Assembly: GCA_902806565.1 (NCBI GenBank)
Contig: CADCXA010000009.1
Location: forward strand, 558,001 to 622,000
Direction of reading: 5' to 3'
Origin: Hypoxylon rubiginosum
Lineage: Eukaryota; Ascomycota; Sordariomycetes; Xylariales; Hypoxylaceae
Length of the DNA stretch: 64,000 nucleotides
This document shows, piece by piece, positions 34,701 through 47,984 of this stretch (within the stretch, counting starts at the first letter, position 1; the number at the start of each line of letters is the position of its first letter). Position numbers and translations under genes: made by a program. The notes below the pieces were generated by a model. It was not told the DNA's origin, did not search any database, and saw only the letters and a list, made by a program, of their open reading frames with translations.

Positions 34701-35852
34701 GGCCTTGTCGGACGACGTCGATACTGTGGTGCACTGTACTGGTCTCGATGTACCTGGGTACTTGATGATCCGCGACCTGGCTGCCCCTGGCCGACCCCTG
34801 GCCGTCCCTGACCTTATCTGAATTTATAGTGATAGCCGCCTGTAAATGCTATAGATTTCTACTAAATACCGGCCGGTTCTTCCGTGACCACACACTGCTC
34901 ACGATGTACATACCACGGTTTAGTTACTTCCATCCTCTCATTTTACTGGGGAATCTGTGGCTTTTCCATCTGAGATCGTCAACCTTGGAAATGCCTGGTA
35001 CGCCTGGTACTCGCATCCCGGGCCGCTTGTAGTATCCAGTATCCAGCTCCGTAAACATCCCAGTGCCAGGGCCTTATTATTATTATTTTTTTTCTTCTTT
35101 TGCAATCGTCAAAAGAACCAAGAGTCCAATCCTCGTTCACCAATCTCTTTCTGCTCCTCCCGAGCACCGAAGCAATATTCAGGTTTAGTCCTAGTTCCGT
35201 AATAATTCTTCTGCTATGCTGTACGTCGTATGTTGGCCCTTCCAGCTGCAGCTTACCCTCCCCCGGACTTAGCAAGATTCCAACTTTTTTCTTCTTCCCT
35301 TCCTACTCCTATGGCAGGACTGCCCAGGTGTACTGCTTTACATAGGGAGACTGGACTCTGTCAGGAGCAGTAGCAGAAAACAACAACATCAACAACCATA
35401 GCAGCAACGGCAACCCAAGGCTGTCTCGTCTTCATCTCCACGACCCGTCCATCATAGACGTCTTTTCCTCCCCCAAGGAGAGAGACCGTAGTCTTTTCCC
35501 ACTAATCAGCAAGTCTTTGGATTCCATCGCCCAATTCCTCTTCACTAGCTGTATTAGTGCCCTACTGTACCACTTCTAGCCAAGTAAATATTGGCCCCGT
35601 CCGCATAACCGACGTCAATCGTCGCGCCAGGCCGCTCGATCTACGACCGCCGACCAAGTGCTGCAGTACACAACGCATTCGGCACCGAGCTTTTATAAGA
35701 TCAGGATTATTGGCATCCCTGAACCTCTCCAATAACGAATATTCTCAATGTCTTGACGAACAATGGTCACGAGAACGATTCAACGAGTTTACTCTTCTTC
35801 TTTTCGCCTCTCCGCAGAAGGCTCCCCCCTATCCTCTTAAGACCCGTTGAAG
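28798..35852. other. 7-kb region without a recognisable gene
   Basis: No open frame with codon structure, splice pattern or family motif was found on either strand. It holds AT-rich blocks, a short TAATATTG repeat (about 29048-29070), one CTACCTAGGTAG palindrome (33218-33229) and GTACTGTATT-type repeats near 34600. The last 700 bp, pyrimidine-rich, probably form the promoter/leader of the gene at 35853. Confidence 0.5.
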
Positions 35853-38800
35853 ATGCAGACGGTTCCAAGTGTAAGTTCAACGCGTCTTTGCCCTGCAATT
35901 AGCCAACATCGGGTCCATATGCCGTCTTAGGTACTAGACAGTAGAAGTAGATCTAGATTTAGAGCTCTTTTCCCCCTTTGTTCTTTTTCCGTCCTCAACT
36001 CCTCGTGTTTCCTTGCTATTTTTAGATCCTCCGTGATATAATAGCTAAAGCAACTACTGACCCTGAGTTCTGTAGCTCATTGGAACCTGTACTGCGGTCG
36101 CCGCGGCGGCAACGGGTCTAACCTTCGGGGAATTGACGGATGGACAAACTCATCCGCGACCAGACTCGAACAAAAGAAAGTCAATAATGAGCGACAGAGA
36201 TTTCCTAAGCGTATTTTCATCCCGACCAGGAACGACGAGCTCTGCAGCACCCGTTTCTCCGAGCCATGACTTCACGCAGCATCCGAACTACCAACTCTCT
36301 TCTTTCGATGCGACGAGCCGACCGAGAATTCCTCGACGATCTTCCCATACCCAAATAACGCCTCCGAAATCTGGTATCGCGCGGCATCCGTCTATTAGAC
36401 AAGGCGAATTTGCACCTGCAACCCCTATTGCCGAAGATTCGCGTGATTCTCTTTCTTCGAGCGGTTCCTGGATACGGCGATTTTCTATACGACCACTCTC
36501 TCAGCACGAAAGCATCAGGTCGAGTGTTGGCCCCGACTCCCCCTCAATCACTTTTTCGCACAGTTCCGCAGCGCCAATTTTGTCGCACCCGGGCCAACCG
36601 TCTCCCCAGCTACCAAACAAATTAGTCAAACGTACATCTGCTATTCATGGAGGCAGCACAGGTCCTATAGTGCGTCGGGGGTCAAGAGCACAGATGACAT
36701 TGCGAAGACCAGCTACAAGCCACCAACGTTCTGCTACATTGCATCAGCAAATCAACACTGAAACTCTACCACCGCTGCCCAAGATATCCTTCGATCGCCA
36801 CAGCCGTCCTAGAGCTCAGACTCTGGCGAATCCAATAGAACCCACTCTTGGTGTTGTTACTGACGGGTCATCGTCGTGGAAGTCATTTTGGCATTCTCGG
36901 CTAACTCGAAGCGCGGCGAAGTCCTCCCCATTGCGGAGCAACGACAGCACAGCCCCGCCTGGCGCAAAGCGGATCTGTGTTGAACAAAAAGGTCGCCGAC
37001 GAGTTTACTTGGTAGCGCCCAATTCTCTCCTCATGGGTACCGCTCCGATAGAAATGCCGGCCGAAATCTCTGTCGAGCCGTTGGCAAGCCCAAGCCAAAC
37101 CGACACGGAAGACAGCCCCCATTCTTCAAATAAATCCTCCAATATATCCCCCGGAGCTACGCCGTCCAAACCACCTCGGCGCTCTATTTCGATGCACTTC
37201 AGCTCTCCGTCGAACTGGATCTCGAAATCTGGAAGTATTCGACGTCGTAAACGTGGTGATACTGTCGGTGGAACTAAGCGGCATGTGTCTGCCCCTGTCA
37301 CAGCAGATACCAACCCTATCTCGGGTCCCGATACGATAGGCCACGACGAGTCTTTGAAGGGCGCTGAGCAGGCAAACCATGCCGAGTCAGAACTTGCTGC
37401 TATATTCCGTCCTCCGACTCGGAAGCGGAACACTTCCTCGCCTCTGCCACCTATATCGAGACTTTCTAGTTTTCATATCGATTTGAACAAACTTGGTTCA
37501 TCTGCGATGGGTGCTCATGCTCAGTTTAATGAGTCAGTAACTAATACTGGAACTTCTTCTAGAGTCACTTCAAACACGTCACAGGCCCGAACACTAGATC
37601 GTGCTTCTACAACTGCTAGTTCCGAATATCATCGTGGTTTTACCTCTGGGGATGATGACGATACTGACTTTAAGACGGATACCCCGTTTGACTCACTGCG
37701 AACAGTAGCGTCAGGACGTAGACGAACCCTTGACAGCCCCTTGGAGTTCATGTTCGACGAGTCGCCGCCGAGCACTGCAGGTAATAATACGAAGCCGAAG
37801 AGATTATCCATCCAGGAGATACTGGGCCCAGCCTTCGATGGCGGCAATAAGATTATGGAAGAAGACGAGAATCTGCCTACTCCTATTCGTGGAGCTTATG
37901 AGGAAGCCGAAGCACGTTTTCGTACCGCGAATATTGAAGATGGGAACAACTTCAAGTTTGGTTTCGCTTCTCCTGGTTTCTCCATGCATAGAGATAACCC
38001 TCGAATTTCGCTGGATGACGACGATGACGATCTCGACTGGGACAATGAGGATGACAACGGCATATGTAACCATCTATCTCCCCCAGGTTCCATGAACTCG
38101 CGTCGAGGTAGCCCGAACTCTCGAACAGCCTTAACTAGTATCAACGGCAATAGGAGACCCAACGCACGCTCTAATGTTCCTAGCGAGCGACCTCGTAGCA
38201 CCGTTTTCGACTGGACGGAGCCTATCGCCCACGAGAAGCACGACGGTGATGGTGGACATCCTCGACCAAAGACGGTTCATGGTAAACAGGAAATCGACGT
38301 CAGAGGTGGCCGTTCTGCGAGTCGCAAAGCTCCCACGCCCGCCCATGTGAGAAGTCAGAGCGTGCCTATTGTCCCGGATCAGTCGGAGACTACCACCTCA
38401 ACCCCTAAATTTGGAACCTGGGGACTTGGCCAGAAAAATGCGAGTGAGGACTGGGATGATGATTTCGAGTTTGAGGAAGAGGAAGAGTTCGGATTGGCCA
38501 CCGGGAAGACCGATGAGAGCCGCTTTTCGATGCTTGTTCCTGCGTCCATTCAGGCCACTCAACCAACGATCAAGGCCCACTCTGGCCAGATACGCGAGTT
38601 GTCTCTTCTGGTTAATGATCTGAAGCGGCTATGCCGACTTGGCCGCGAGATGGACATGCTTGATAGCACATCCACGAAACTCTGGCGAGAAGCCGAAGGC
38701 ATAATTGCTTTGGCATCACCAGACGAGGATCCAGCAGAGGCCGATGATTCTAAGAAAGAGCCCTCCAATACGAATGGGAGCGCAACGGATGCTCGATTCA

Positions 38801-39417
38801 TGGATCAGGGTTTCGATAGTGCTAGCCTTGATGATCAGGGTTCTTCCAGAGTGTCAGAGAGCCAACGAAATGCGGTCATTCGTGATAGGCCCGTTGGCAG
38901 ACGTCGATCCGTCTTCTCTCCAGATGACGATATCTTCGGTACCTGGGATCAAGCCGAAGAAGAAGCTGCAAGCAATCGCCCTATAACCCCGGTAAACCGT
39001 GTGGCCAGTCCTGAATTCAAGTCTGCCAGTACCGCTAGATCCGTCATGGATGTTATGCAGCCTCGACAACCAAGATTAAGTGCCAACCACGATGAGGGTG
39101 AGCCCTCCTCTGGCAAAGTCAACTTCGACACGAACAGTCTGAAAGAGCTCGTCAAGCGGGCAAGCGATCTGAGAGACGGCTTATCTGACCTTGTTCGCAA
39201 AGCCGACCACCTCACACAAAGTCCCGCACGGACTCCCAAACACACGAGGCCGGATGGCAGCCCTGCGTTCACACGAGTTTTCGACGAGCCAACGTCGAGC
39301 CCCACGAGACGAGTACCTCATAGCCATAGTAGCAACTCCATTCTCAGCAACGGCTCTGTTACGACATCTCCATCCAATGGACTGGGCCAGCGCATGCAGA
39401 TGATGACTGTTAGCTGA
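35853..39417 (+). CDS. large disordered protein, possible Bfa1/Byr4-like cytokinesis regulator
   Basis: Probably two exons: ATGCAGACGGTTCCAAGT (35853-35870) before GTAAGT, then from 36076 (ACTGACC branch, TGTAG acceptor) to 39417, about 1119 aa. A start at 36187 (MSDRDFLSVFSSRPG) with no intron is the simple alternative. Most of the protein is Ser/Pro/Arg-rich and disordered. Conserved-looking islands are LDDDDDDLDWDNEDDN, SEDWDDDFEFEEEEEFG, and a helical block around IKAHSGQIRELSLLVNDLKR and CRLGREMDMLD, then RRRSVFSPDDDIFGTWD. The DW-DDDFEF plus helix arrangement recalls septation-network GAP components (Byr4/Bfa1), but this is recall, not a search result, and the domain order differs from what I remember. 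No enzymatic domain or membrane segment is visible. Confidence 0.6.
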
Positions 39418-41606
39418 AGACACTGTCCTGGAAACCCGTATTTTGACAGACGAAATCCTCCGTCTTACTCATAATCACAACACTACATGGCCAATCCAAC
39501 ACCAATAGGAGCTATGTATATGTGAAGGCCTGTTTAGTTTGCATAGCGCGGGATTGGTTTTCGCCTCTTTTTATTTTCTTTTGCCGAACACACATACAAA
39601 AGGAAACTCCAATTTCCACCTAATCACTTGGAGGATACAGCATAAGGGAAAAAGCACTTGTCGATTTGATGTCGATTTTCGACACGGGTATAAAACTTAA
39701 TTCGGTATTTCTCCATTCTCACTCTTCTCGGCGACCCGGATACATGGTGATGCGAATCACTCGAGTAACCGTCGACGGCCGGTATCCCGCACGAACTCCG
39801 AACGCCCTTGATGTCTCAACATCGGCTGATGATGATACACTAAAACTATAGAATATGGAGTACCATGAACACGAATGACGATTTTCGCATGCCCAGTCCA
39901 TGCTAAGATGACCTGATGGTCTACTAGTCCAGGAGTACGAAATAGACCCGGAGGGTTCTTAATTTACGCATAAACAAGAGGTTACGAGTGGCGGTTTAGA
40001 CCCAAGGTTGCTACAGACAACCTCGACGGGAATTGACAAATAACCACCATCTCGCCTCATACATGGTCTCCCCGGAGGTCATTAAAAAGGAGTACCTTTA
40101 CAGCGGTGCTCCTTATGATATATGCATTCTCGTTTGTCTAGCATATGCCACGAACTTTGCAACGTTTCGGCCTAACGATGTTGCTGTGTACGCTGCTTCT
40201 TTTTAAGAGGTAGCTTTTCGTTGTAACGAATTATTATTTTCCTGTATGATTCTTCACCTTAGAAGAGGAAAGAAAATGGATTTGTTTATTTCTATTTCCT
40301 TTTGATTCCTCCTCTTTTTTCTCCCCCTTCCATAAGGCATGGCATTGGCATCGGCACGGTTAGGCAAAGAGACATAGGGCACACGGAATGCATTGTACAG
40401 GTAGACAAGCCCGGCTTGGGTTTATGGCTTGCTGGTTGGGCAAAAAAGAAGAAAAGAAAAGAGAAGTAAATTAAGTAAGAAAATAAAACTAGGCGATCGG
40501 AATGGTCAGCCTGGTTGAGAATTTCTCAATACCTTTTATGGACTTGTCTACCGATGCTTGTGATACTTGTGATATTTGTCTGATTCTTCTTATAAGTGAC
40601 TTGATGTTGCTTGCTGTCTTTGATAGCGGATCTACTGCTGACAACCAACCATTGTGAATGCTGTATAAATACCTCGTAGGTGGGTTTGGGATATATTTAT
40701 TATTTATTTATTTTCATATCTACCACGTATCTAATCAGCATTAGGGATCTAGATTGAAGCTTAAGTAAATGGACGGATGCATCCGGGCTAGAGGCATGTT
40801 GATGCATGTATTGCTCAGGGGTGCATACGTGTACATGTATCTAGACATTAAAATGGATAACAGACGGTGAATATGTACCTAGGTAAGTTATCTTAGGCGC
40901 CACCAAATAGCTCTCCAGTATGGTATTGTTCTAAAATATGTAGGTGAAATGATTATTCCTCTCACCGCTTTGGATTTTGGATTTGTCAAGTTGGCAGGCA
41001 GCAGAATAACGACTGGCTCAGCAGTGTCGGCGATGGATATCGGTGATGAGTTGAAGTTGTTGATTTTTTGACATGTTGGTTGGAGAGAATGGGGTTGCCA
41101 AGCACCCGCGTCTATGGTACACAATACATTTATGGATACGCTGTAATTGGATGCAATTACACTAGCTGTCAGGTACACTTTACCTAGGTACCTTCTCCTT
41201 GCCAGCTTGTCTCCTGGCCTCCCGCTATCTTTAAGGGACCACAATAACCACAATACCGACATTGAGGCCCGTGCACCTTGTTACCGCCCCTGTGCCCTGT
41301 TCTCCTTAGGATAACTGGGATAGCGAATGAAAAGAAAAAGAGGGGCAATCCCTGTCAACAAATTGGAACGTGCCTTTCCCTTTTGGAAAAAATCACCAAG
41401 CAAAAAAAAATAGCTGCCATCAACTTTCCACACTCTCTCTCCTCCAGGCACAACACACATCTACTTCTTCACACACCGCTCCTCTCTTGCAACTCTTCCC
41501 TCCCTCCAAACTTTCTACCATCTTTTCAAGAAACACATCCTTTTTTTGTTGCTTGCCTTGTTTCCATCGACCTGCGTTCGATACACACTAATCAATAATC
41601 GCCAAT
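39418..41606. other. intergenic; promoter and leader of beta-tubulin at right end
   Basis: No gene supported. Pyrimidine-rich tracts (about 41430-41580) just before 41607 are typical of strongly expressed fungal promoters. CCTAGG-type motifs occur near 40878 and 41183. Confidence 0.5.
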
Positions 41607-43447
41607 ATGCGTGAGATCGTAAGTCTTACCCTCTTTAATGTTTACTGCTGGCCCGAGCCGAGTACGAGATGGGAGAACCCCTGAACGCGTCCCAAAACCC
41701 CCAATTTCCCCTGATTTCCTGTTCCTACCCCTCCACGCACAAAACACCAGAGGCACGAAACGACGATATCTCCATTGCCAATTGCGTATATCGCGAAACC
41801 ACCACAAGACCTTGGAATACAAAAGCTAACCATACATCTTTATTTCGATAGGTTCATCTTCAGACCGGCCAATGCGTAAGAATTACCTATACCTAAGAAC
41901 CACCGATCAACAACGCGATGGAAAGATATGGCGGGGCTCACATGAATTTTGTTAGGGTAACCAAATTGGTGCTGCTTTCTGGCAAACCATCTCTGGCGAG
42001 CACGGTCTCGACAGCAATGGCGTGTATGTGTTTGACCAGCGAATTCCCCCGACGAGAGTTCAAAATTAATATTTTGTCAACAGCTACAACGGAACCTCTG
42101 AGCTCCAGCTGGAGCGCATGAGCGTCTACTTCAACGAGGTACGCCACAATCAAATCCGACAATCCATGCGCAAGGACTCGTTACTAATTACTTCGATATG
42201 CGCAGGCTTCCGGAAACAAGTATGTGCCCCGTGCCGTCCTCGTCGATCTCGAGCCTGGTACCATGGATGCCGTCCGCGCTGGTCCCTTCGGTCAGCTCTT
42301 CCGACCCGACAACTTCGTTTTCGGTCAGTCCGGTGCTGGCAACAACTGGGCCAAGGGTCACTACACTGAGGGTGCCGAACTCGTTGACCAGGTTTTGGAT
42401 GTCGTTCGTCGTGAGGCTGAGGGCTGCGACTGCCTTCAGGGTTTCCAGATCACTCACTCGCTCGGTGGTGGTACCGGTGCCGGTATGGGTACCTTGTTGA
42501 TCTCCAAGATCCGCGAGGAGTTCCCCGACCGCATGATGGCTACTTTCTCCGTCGTCCCCTCCCCCAAGGTCTCTGACACCGTCGTCGAGCCTTACAACGC
42601 CACCCTCTCGGTCCACCAGCTGGTCGAGAACTCGGACGAGACCTTCTGCATTGACAACGAGGCTCTGTACGACATCTGCATGCGTACCCTAAAGCTATCC
42701 AACCCCTCGTATGGTGACCTGAACCACCTGGTCTCGGCCGTCATGTCCGGTGTCACCACCTGCTTGCGATTCCCCGGCCAGCTGAACTCTGATCTCCGCA
42801 AGTTAGCTGTCAACATGGTGCCCTTCCCTCGTCTGCACTTCTTCATGGTCGGCTTCGCTCCCCTGACCAGCCGCGGCGCTTACTCTTTCCGTGCTGTCAC
42901 CGTTCCCGAGTTGACTCAGCAGATGTTCGACCCCAAGAACATGATGGCTGCCTCTGACTTCCGCAACGGTCGTTATCTGACGTGCTCTGCCATCTTGTAA
43001 GATCCCTGCTCCAAGTTGTTGATACGTGTGTAAATGCTAACCCTGAACTCTAGCCGTGGCAAGATCTCCATGAAGGAGGTCGAGGACCAGATGCGCAACG
43101 TCCAGAACAAGAACTCGTCCTACTTCGTTGAGTGGATCCCCAACAATGTCCAGACCGCTCTCTGCTCCATTCCCCCTCGTGGCCTGAAGATGTCTTCCAC
43201 TTTCGTTGGTAACTCGACTGCCATCCAGGAGTTGTTCAAGCGTATCGGCGAGCAGTTCACCGCCATGTTCCGACGAAAGGCTTTCTTGCATTGGTACACT
43301 GGTGAGGGTATGGACGAGATGGAGTTTACCGAGGCCGAATCCAACATGAACGACCTGGTGAGCGAATACCAGCAGTACCAGGATGCGGGTGTCGATGAGG
43401 AGGAAGAGGAATACGAGGAGGAGCTTCCCGTCGAGGGAGAGGAGTAA
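41607..43447 (+). CDS. tub2: beta-tubulin
   Basis: Six exons (41607-41618, 41852-41875, 41956-42023, 42084-42138, 42206-42996, 43054-43447) give 447 aa, the standard length. The intron pattern in the first 55 codons is the usual one in filamentous ascomycetes. Landmarks: MREI autoregulation tag, QTGQCGNQIG, the GTP-binding GGGTGAGMG loop, and the acidic tail [17 protein letters not shown]. Residues linked to benzimidazole resistance have the sensitive forms: His6, Phe167, Glu198 and Phe200. It forms microtubules with alpha-tubulin. The gene looks like the housekeeping copy. A second divergent paralogue, if any, is outside the window. Confidence 0.98.
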
Positions 43448-44339
43448 ATTGGCTCTATCATATACCCCATACCCTATGAACGGCACCGTGTAATTCGTCG
43501 GCGCGGCGTGGATGGATGATTAGGCAATGTCACATTTCTGCGGTTCCTGATCCCCCTATACTATTCTCGCGTCCCCCTTTTGTCACCCAGACCAGACCCT
43601 CGATGGATATAAAGTACCTAATGAAAAAAAAATTGATCAATTGCGATCAGTTGAACGGTCTTTTGGGGGGACGACTTGTTAGATATACCTCTTCTGGTGT
43701 GTGCCGCGTGGAGTAAAGAAAGGGATATTATTCATTACTAGTAACAAGAACAAAAATTGAGTGTCTTGTACACATGAACCGTCTCAATGCAAGCCTTACG
43801 ATGATTAAAATACGGATTTATAGTAGCTATTTGTGAAATGGACATTGTAATGGTCGAATTACAAAGTACGTACCTCGCATATATCAGAGTGCTGAGGACG
43901 GTCTTACACCAGCAATAAGGATATTCGAACCAGCTAATGATCCAAGTGTTTCAAATCTCTATTCTCCTATCTTTGGGCTTTAACCTAGAGATAGACATGA
44001 GCCGAATCGGCGGACGACGATTTCACAAGCCGGGAGCCTCTAGTTACTCGTTCGTTTTATTGTTCTATCAGCCACTGCAGCGGGCTAGGAAAATACCGGC
44101 TAGTATCATATAAGGTACCTGATATCATATATACGCGTGTCCGTCCCCTCCCCCTTACATCGATGCTGTCTTGGTATCTGGAAATACTGGTAACTGTACA
44201 AAGAGACAAAAGTAAAACAGACCTACCACCGTCCTCCTAGCATTGCTTTCGTGAACGTTCATAACTCACATCCATCCTACCCTTTTCTGCGCCTCTTCCT
44301 TGCACCATCTACAGTCCTATCTACGTAGCCCGCCCTGCC
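43448..44339. other. intergenic between convergent beta-tubulin and nitrite reductase genes
   Basis: Both genes end here, so this holds their 3' untranslated regions. No additional gene seen. Confidence 0.6.
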
Positions 44340-47300
44340 CTACCACTCGGGCGCAGCACCACACCCGCCGCCGCCCGCAGGCAACACCTCGACGGGCTTA
44401 CGCGCGGTCGGCACGTCGACCACGGCCTTGACCCCGGGCCTCTTGGCCCGGCGCCCCTTGAACCCGATCTTGCGGTCGAGCTCCTCGAACTGGCCGGCCC
44501 CGCCGTCTTCCTTCTTCACCATCCACCTCTTCGTTCCCAGCGCCGCGTCTAGTTCTTCTACGGGGGGGAGTCGGATGTACACCATGCCGTCGGCGCGCTC
44601 CTCGGCGTCGAAGGTGGCGATGGATAGGGCGGCGTCGTTGCGGCAGGTGCCGTCTGTGAGGTCGAAGTTGCGCTTGTGGTAGGGGCAGGATATCCATGGG
44701 GTTTTGGTGTCGTTGCATGGTTCTTCTTCCTTCTTCTCCTCTCCCTTCTCCATAGGGGGAGTGGGGGGACCAGCAGGAGAGGAGGAGGAAGAGGAGGGGT
44801 TGGGGCTAACGTCCTGCCCGATCAGCCCGTCAGACAGGGCAAAGGTCCGCTTGTGCGGACACATCTGCTGCGTCGCGTAGTACCGGCCGCGGACGCGCCA
44901 CAGCGCGAGCTGGGTGTCGCCGCGCTTGATGGTAGCGCTGATCCCGTTCGGCGCGTCGTCCGCCCCCGCGAAGTACGACGCCTCGACCACGGGCTGCCAG
45001 GCCGTCGTCGACCAGCGCGCCCCCAACCCCTTGAAGTCGTCCTCGGCGGCTCCGCGGGGCCAGTGCACGGGCCGCGCCTGCCCGCGCTCCCGCTCCGTCT
45101 CGGCGGCGTCGGCGGCGTCGGGGGTGTTGGCGAACTGCCGGAAGAGGCGGGAGGCGAGGGCCGGGTCGCGCGCGGCCTCGGCCCACTCGTCGAAGAAGGA
45201 GTCGACGAGGTCCCGCATCTGGGCCTCGAGGGAGGCGCAGATGCCGAGGCGGTCGTCGAGGATGACCTCTTTGAGGTACCGGAGCCCGCCGGGCAGGGCC
45301 TCGAGCCAGCGCGCCGTCCGCTGCAGCTTGTCGGCCGTCCGGATGTAGAACATCAGGTACCGGTCCAGGATCGGGACGACCTCGGACGGCGGCACGTCCT
45401 TGGCGAGGAGCTCGGCGTGCTTGGGCTTCGCGCCGCCGTTGCCGGCGACGAAGATGTTGAAGCCTTTTTCCGTGGCGATGAGGCCGAAGCTGTGGGGATT
45501 TTGTTAGGAACGGCTGTGTTGTCTTTGATAGAAAGGAGTTTCTTTTTTTTTTTGCGGGAAAGATAGGAATAGAGAGAGAGAGAGGGGATGGAAGAAAGAC
45601 CACTTACTCCTTACTCTGCGCCTCGGCGCACTCGCGCACGCAGCCGCTCACGCCCCCCTTGATCTTGTGCGGGCTGCGTATGCTCTTGTACCGCTCCTCG
45701 ATGCGGACGGCCATCCCCACGCTGTCGCCGACGCCGAACCGGCACCAGGTCGTGCCGACGCAGCTCTTGACCGTGCGCAGGGACTTGGCGTACGCGTGCC
45801 CGCTCTCCATCCCCGCGGCCGCGAGCCGGCGCCAGATGGCCGGCAGGTCCTGCTTGCGCGCGCCGAACATGTCGATGCGCTGCCCGCCCGTGATCTTGGT
45901 GTACAGGTCGTACTCCTTCGCCACCTCGCCGATGGCGATGAGCCGGTCCGGCGTGATCTCGCCCGCCGACACGCGCGGGACCACCGAGAAGGTGCCGTTC
46001 CGCTGGATGTTGCCCAGGTGCCGGTCGTTGGTGTCCTGGAGGCCGCGGCGGGAGACGTCCAGCACGTGCCGGTTCCAGAGCGACGCGAGGATGCTGGCGA
46101 CGGCCGGCTTGCACGCCTCGCAGCCCTCGGCCGTGGCGTCGTTGCCAGCCTCCCGCATCACGTCCGCGAGCGTCTCGAGGCGCTTCGCCATGGCGATGTT
46201 GTACAGGTCCGCGCGCGAGTAGCTGAAGTGCGCGCACACGTGGTTCGTCACCTCGGCGCCCATGTCCCGCATGGTCTTGGCGAAGATGCTGCTCACGAGC
46301 GGCATGCAGCCGCCGCAGCCCGTGCCGGCTTTCGTGCACGCCTTGACGTCGCCGACCGTCTTGCACGTGCCGTCCTTGACGCTGGTGACCACGTCGCCCT
46401 TCGTGACGTTGTGGCAGGAGCAGACCTGGGTGTCGTCGTCGAGGTCGTCGCCGTCGTCCCCGCCGTCCTTCTTCGCGCCGAGGATGAGCTGCGCCGGCGG
46501 CACGTCCAGCTCCTTCTGGTTCTTGACCATGGGCACCAGCTTGATGTAGTCGCCCGTGTCGCCGATCATCATGCCGCCGAGCAGGTACTTGCCGTCGGGC
46601 GTGAACAGGTACTTCTTGTACACCTGCGCGAAGGGGTCCTTGTACGTGAGCGCCTTGACCGGCGGCGGCGGGGGCCCGCTGACGACCGTCTTGACGACGA
46701 CGCTCTGGTCTTCTTCCTCCGTCTTCTTCTTTTTCTGGGCCGCTGCTACCTTCGCCGGCAGGGAGCTGGGGCCGTCGCGGTCGGCGAAGAAATCGCCGAA
46801 GCTGGCGACGTCGACGCCGAGCAGCTTCAGCTTCGTGCTCAGGTCGGGCCGCTTGAAAGTGCGCGGCCGGTGCAGCTTGGCCTGCGTTAGGTTGAAGGAC
46901 AGGACGTCGGCCATCTCGACGCCGGGCGCGATGAGGCCGAACGTCTGGCCCTGCCAGCTCGCGCACTCGCCGATGGCGTATACGTCCGGGGCGCTGGTGC
47001 CGAGGTCGTCGCCGACGAGGATCCCGCCGCCCCGGTCTGCGCACTTGATGCCCGCGCTTCTCGCTAGACTGTCCCGGGGCCGCACGCCGATGGCGAAGCA
47101 GACGGTGGAGCAGTCCATTTCGGCGCCGTCTTCGAATACCACGCCTATCACGTTATTCCCTCCGTCAGTCCTAATTTTGCCCACTCTTTTACTCAGTAAT
47201 ATGTCGAGACCCAGTTCAGTAACTTTTTCGACGACCAGGTTGCCGGCGTCGGCGTCCAATTGCCGGCTCAAAACCCATCGGTTCCTCTCGATCAGTTTGA

Positions 47301-47984
47301 CCTTCTCGTAGCATTTCAGGTCCATCATAGCATTGGCCGCTTCGAGGCCGAGCAGGCCGCCGCCGACGACGGTGCCGACCGTTCCCTTGTGCGACTCCCC
47401 GAAATCGATAAGCCTCTGCAGGTCCTCGATGGTCCGGTAGACGAAGACCCCATTGGCGTCGTGGCCGGGGGTGTGCTTGGGGAGGACGGCGTCGGAGCCC
47501 GTCGCCAGGACGAGGATATCGTACGAGACCACGTCGCCGTTGGCGCAGGACACAGCCTTTTCCGAGGGGCTGATGCTGGTAACCAGCGTATTTAAATGAT
47601 AGCTGAGTTTATTTTCCGGGGCGTGCAACGAATACTACGTCGTCTATTAGTGAACATGAGCATCAGAAATCGGGGGGCGGGGGGTCCGCTTCGGTCTTGA
47701 GAACTCACCCATTCCTTCGGGTTGAGGTACAGGTTCTCGACTTTCCGGTGGCCGAAGAAGCTCGTGAGACCGACTCGGTTATACGCGAGGTGGGGCTCCT
47801 CGCCAATAACGACGATATCATATTCGCGAGCTCTCGCGTCGAGCTTCAGGAGTTTTTCTCTGGGAGCGAATTAGAAATCTGGTAGGACTGTAGACTTCGC
47901 TGGATGAATGGTGACTTACATGAAGGCGATGCCGACCATTCCCAGGCCGACAACGACCAACTTGGTCCTCTTGTCGACGGTCAT
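44340..47984 (-). CDS. niiA: assimilatory nitrite reductase [NAD(P)H]
   Basis: Four exons (47984-47920, 47859-47709, 47634-45608, 45489-44340) give about 1130 aa, within the family range. It reduces nitrite to ammonium in the cytosol. Order of parts: FAD/NAD(P)H oxidoreductase (VVVGLGMVG near the start; [14 protein letters not shown]), a BFD-type [2Fe-2S] segment ([10 protein letters not shown]...GCGGCMP), sulfite/nitrite reductase repeats, and the siroheme/[4Fe-4S] cysteines (SCVGTTWC and [13 protein letters not shown]). A C-terminal Rieske domain follows with CPHKR and CPYHKRNF. The last intron joins SK(D) to [13 protein letters not shown], exactly as expected. The Rieske part has a low-complexity insert of Ser, Pro and Glu near 44760. 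HGATAR sites lie upstream. Unlike in many fungi, no nitrate reductase or transporter gene is next to it in this window. Confidence 0.96.

Noticed and set aside
44676..46890. Long plus-strand frames over the nitrite reductase gene
   Set aside because: Arg/Val/Ala-rich shadows typical of the complement of GC-rich coding sequence; the minus-strand gene accounts for the region.
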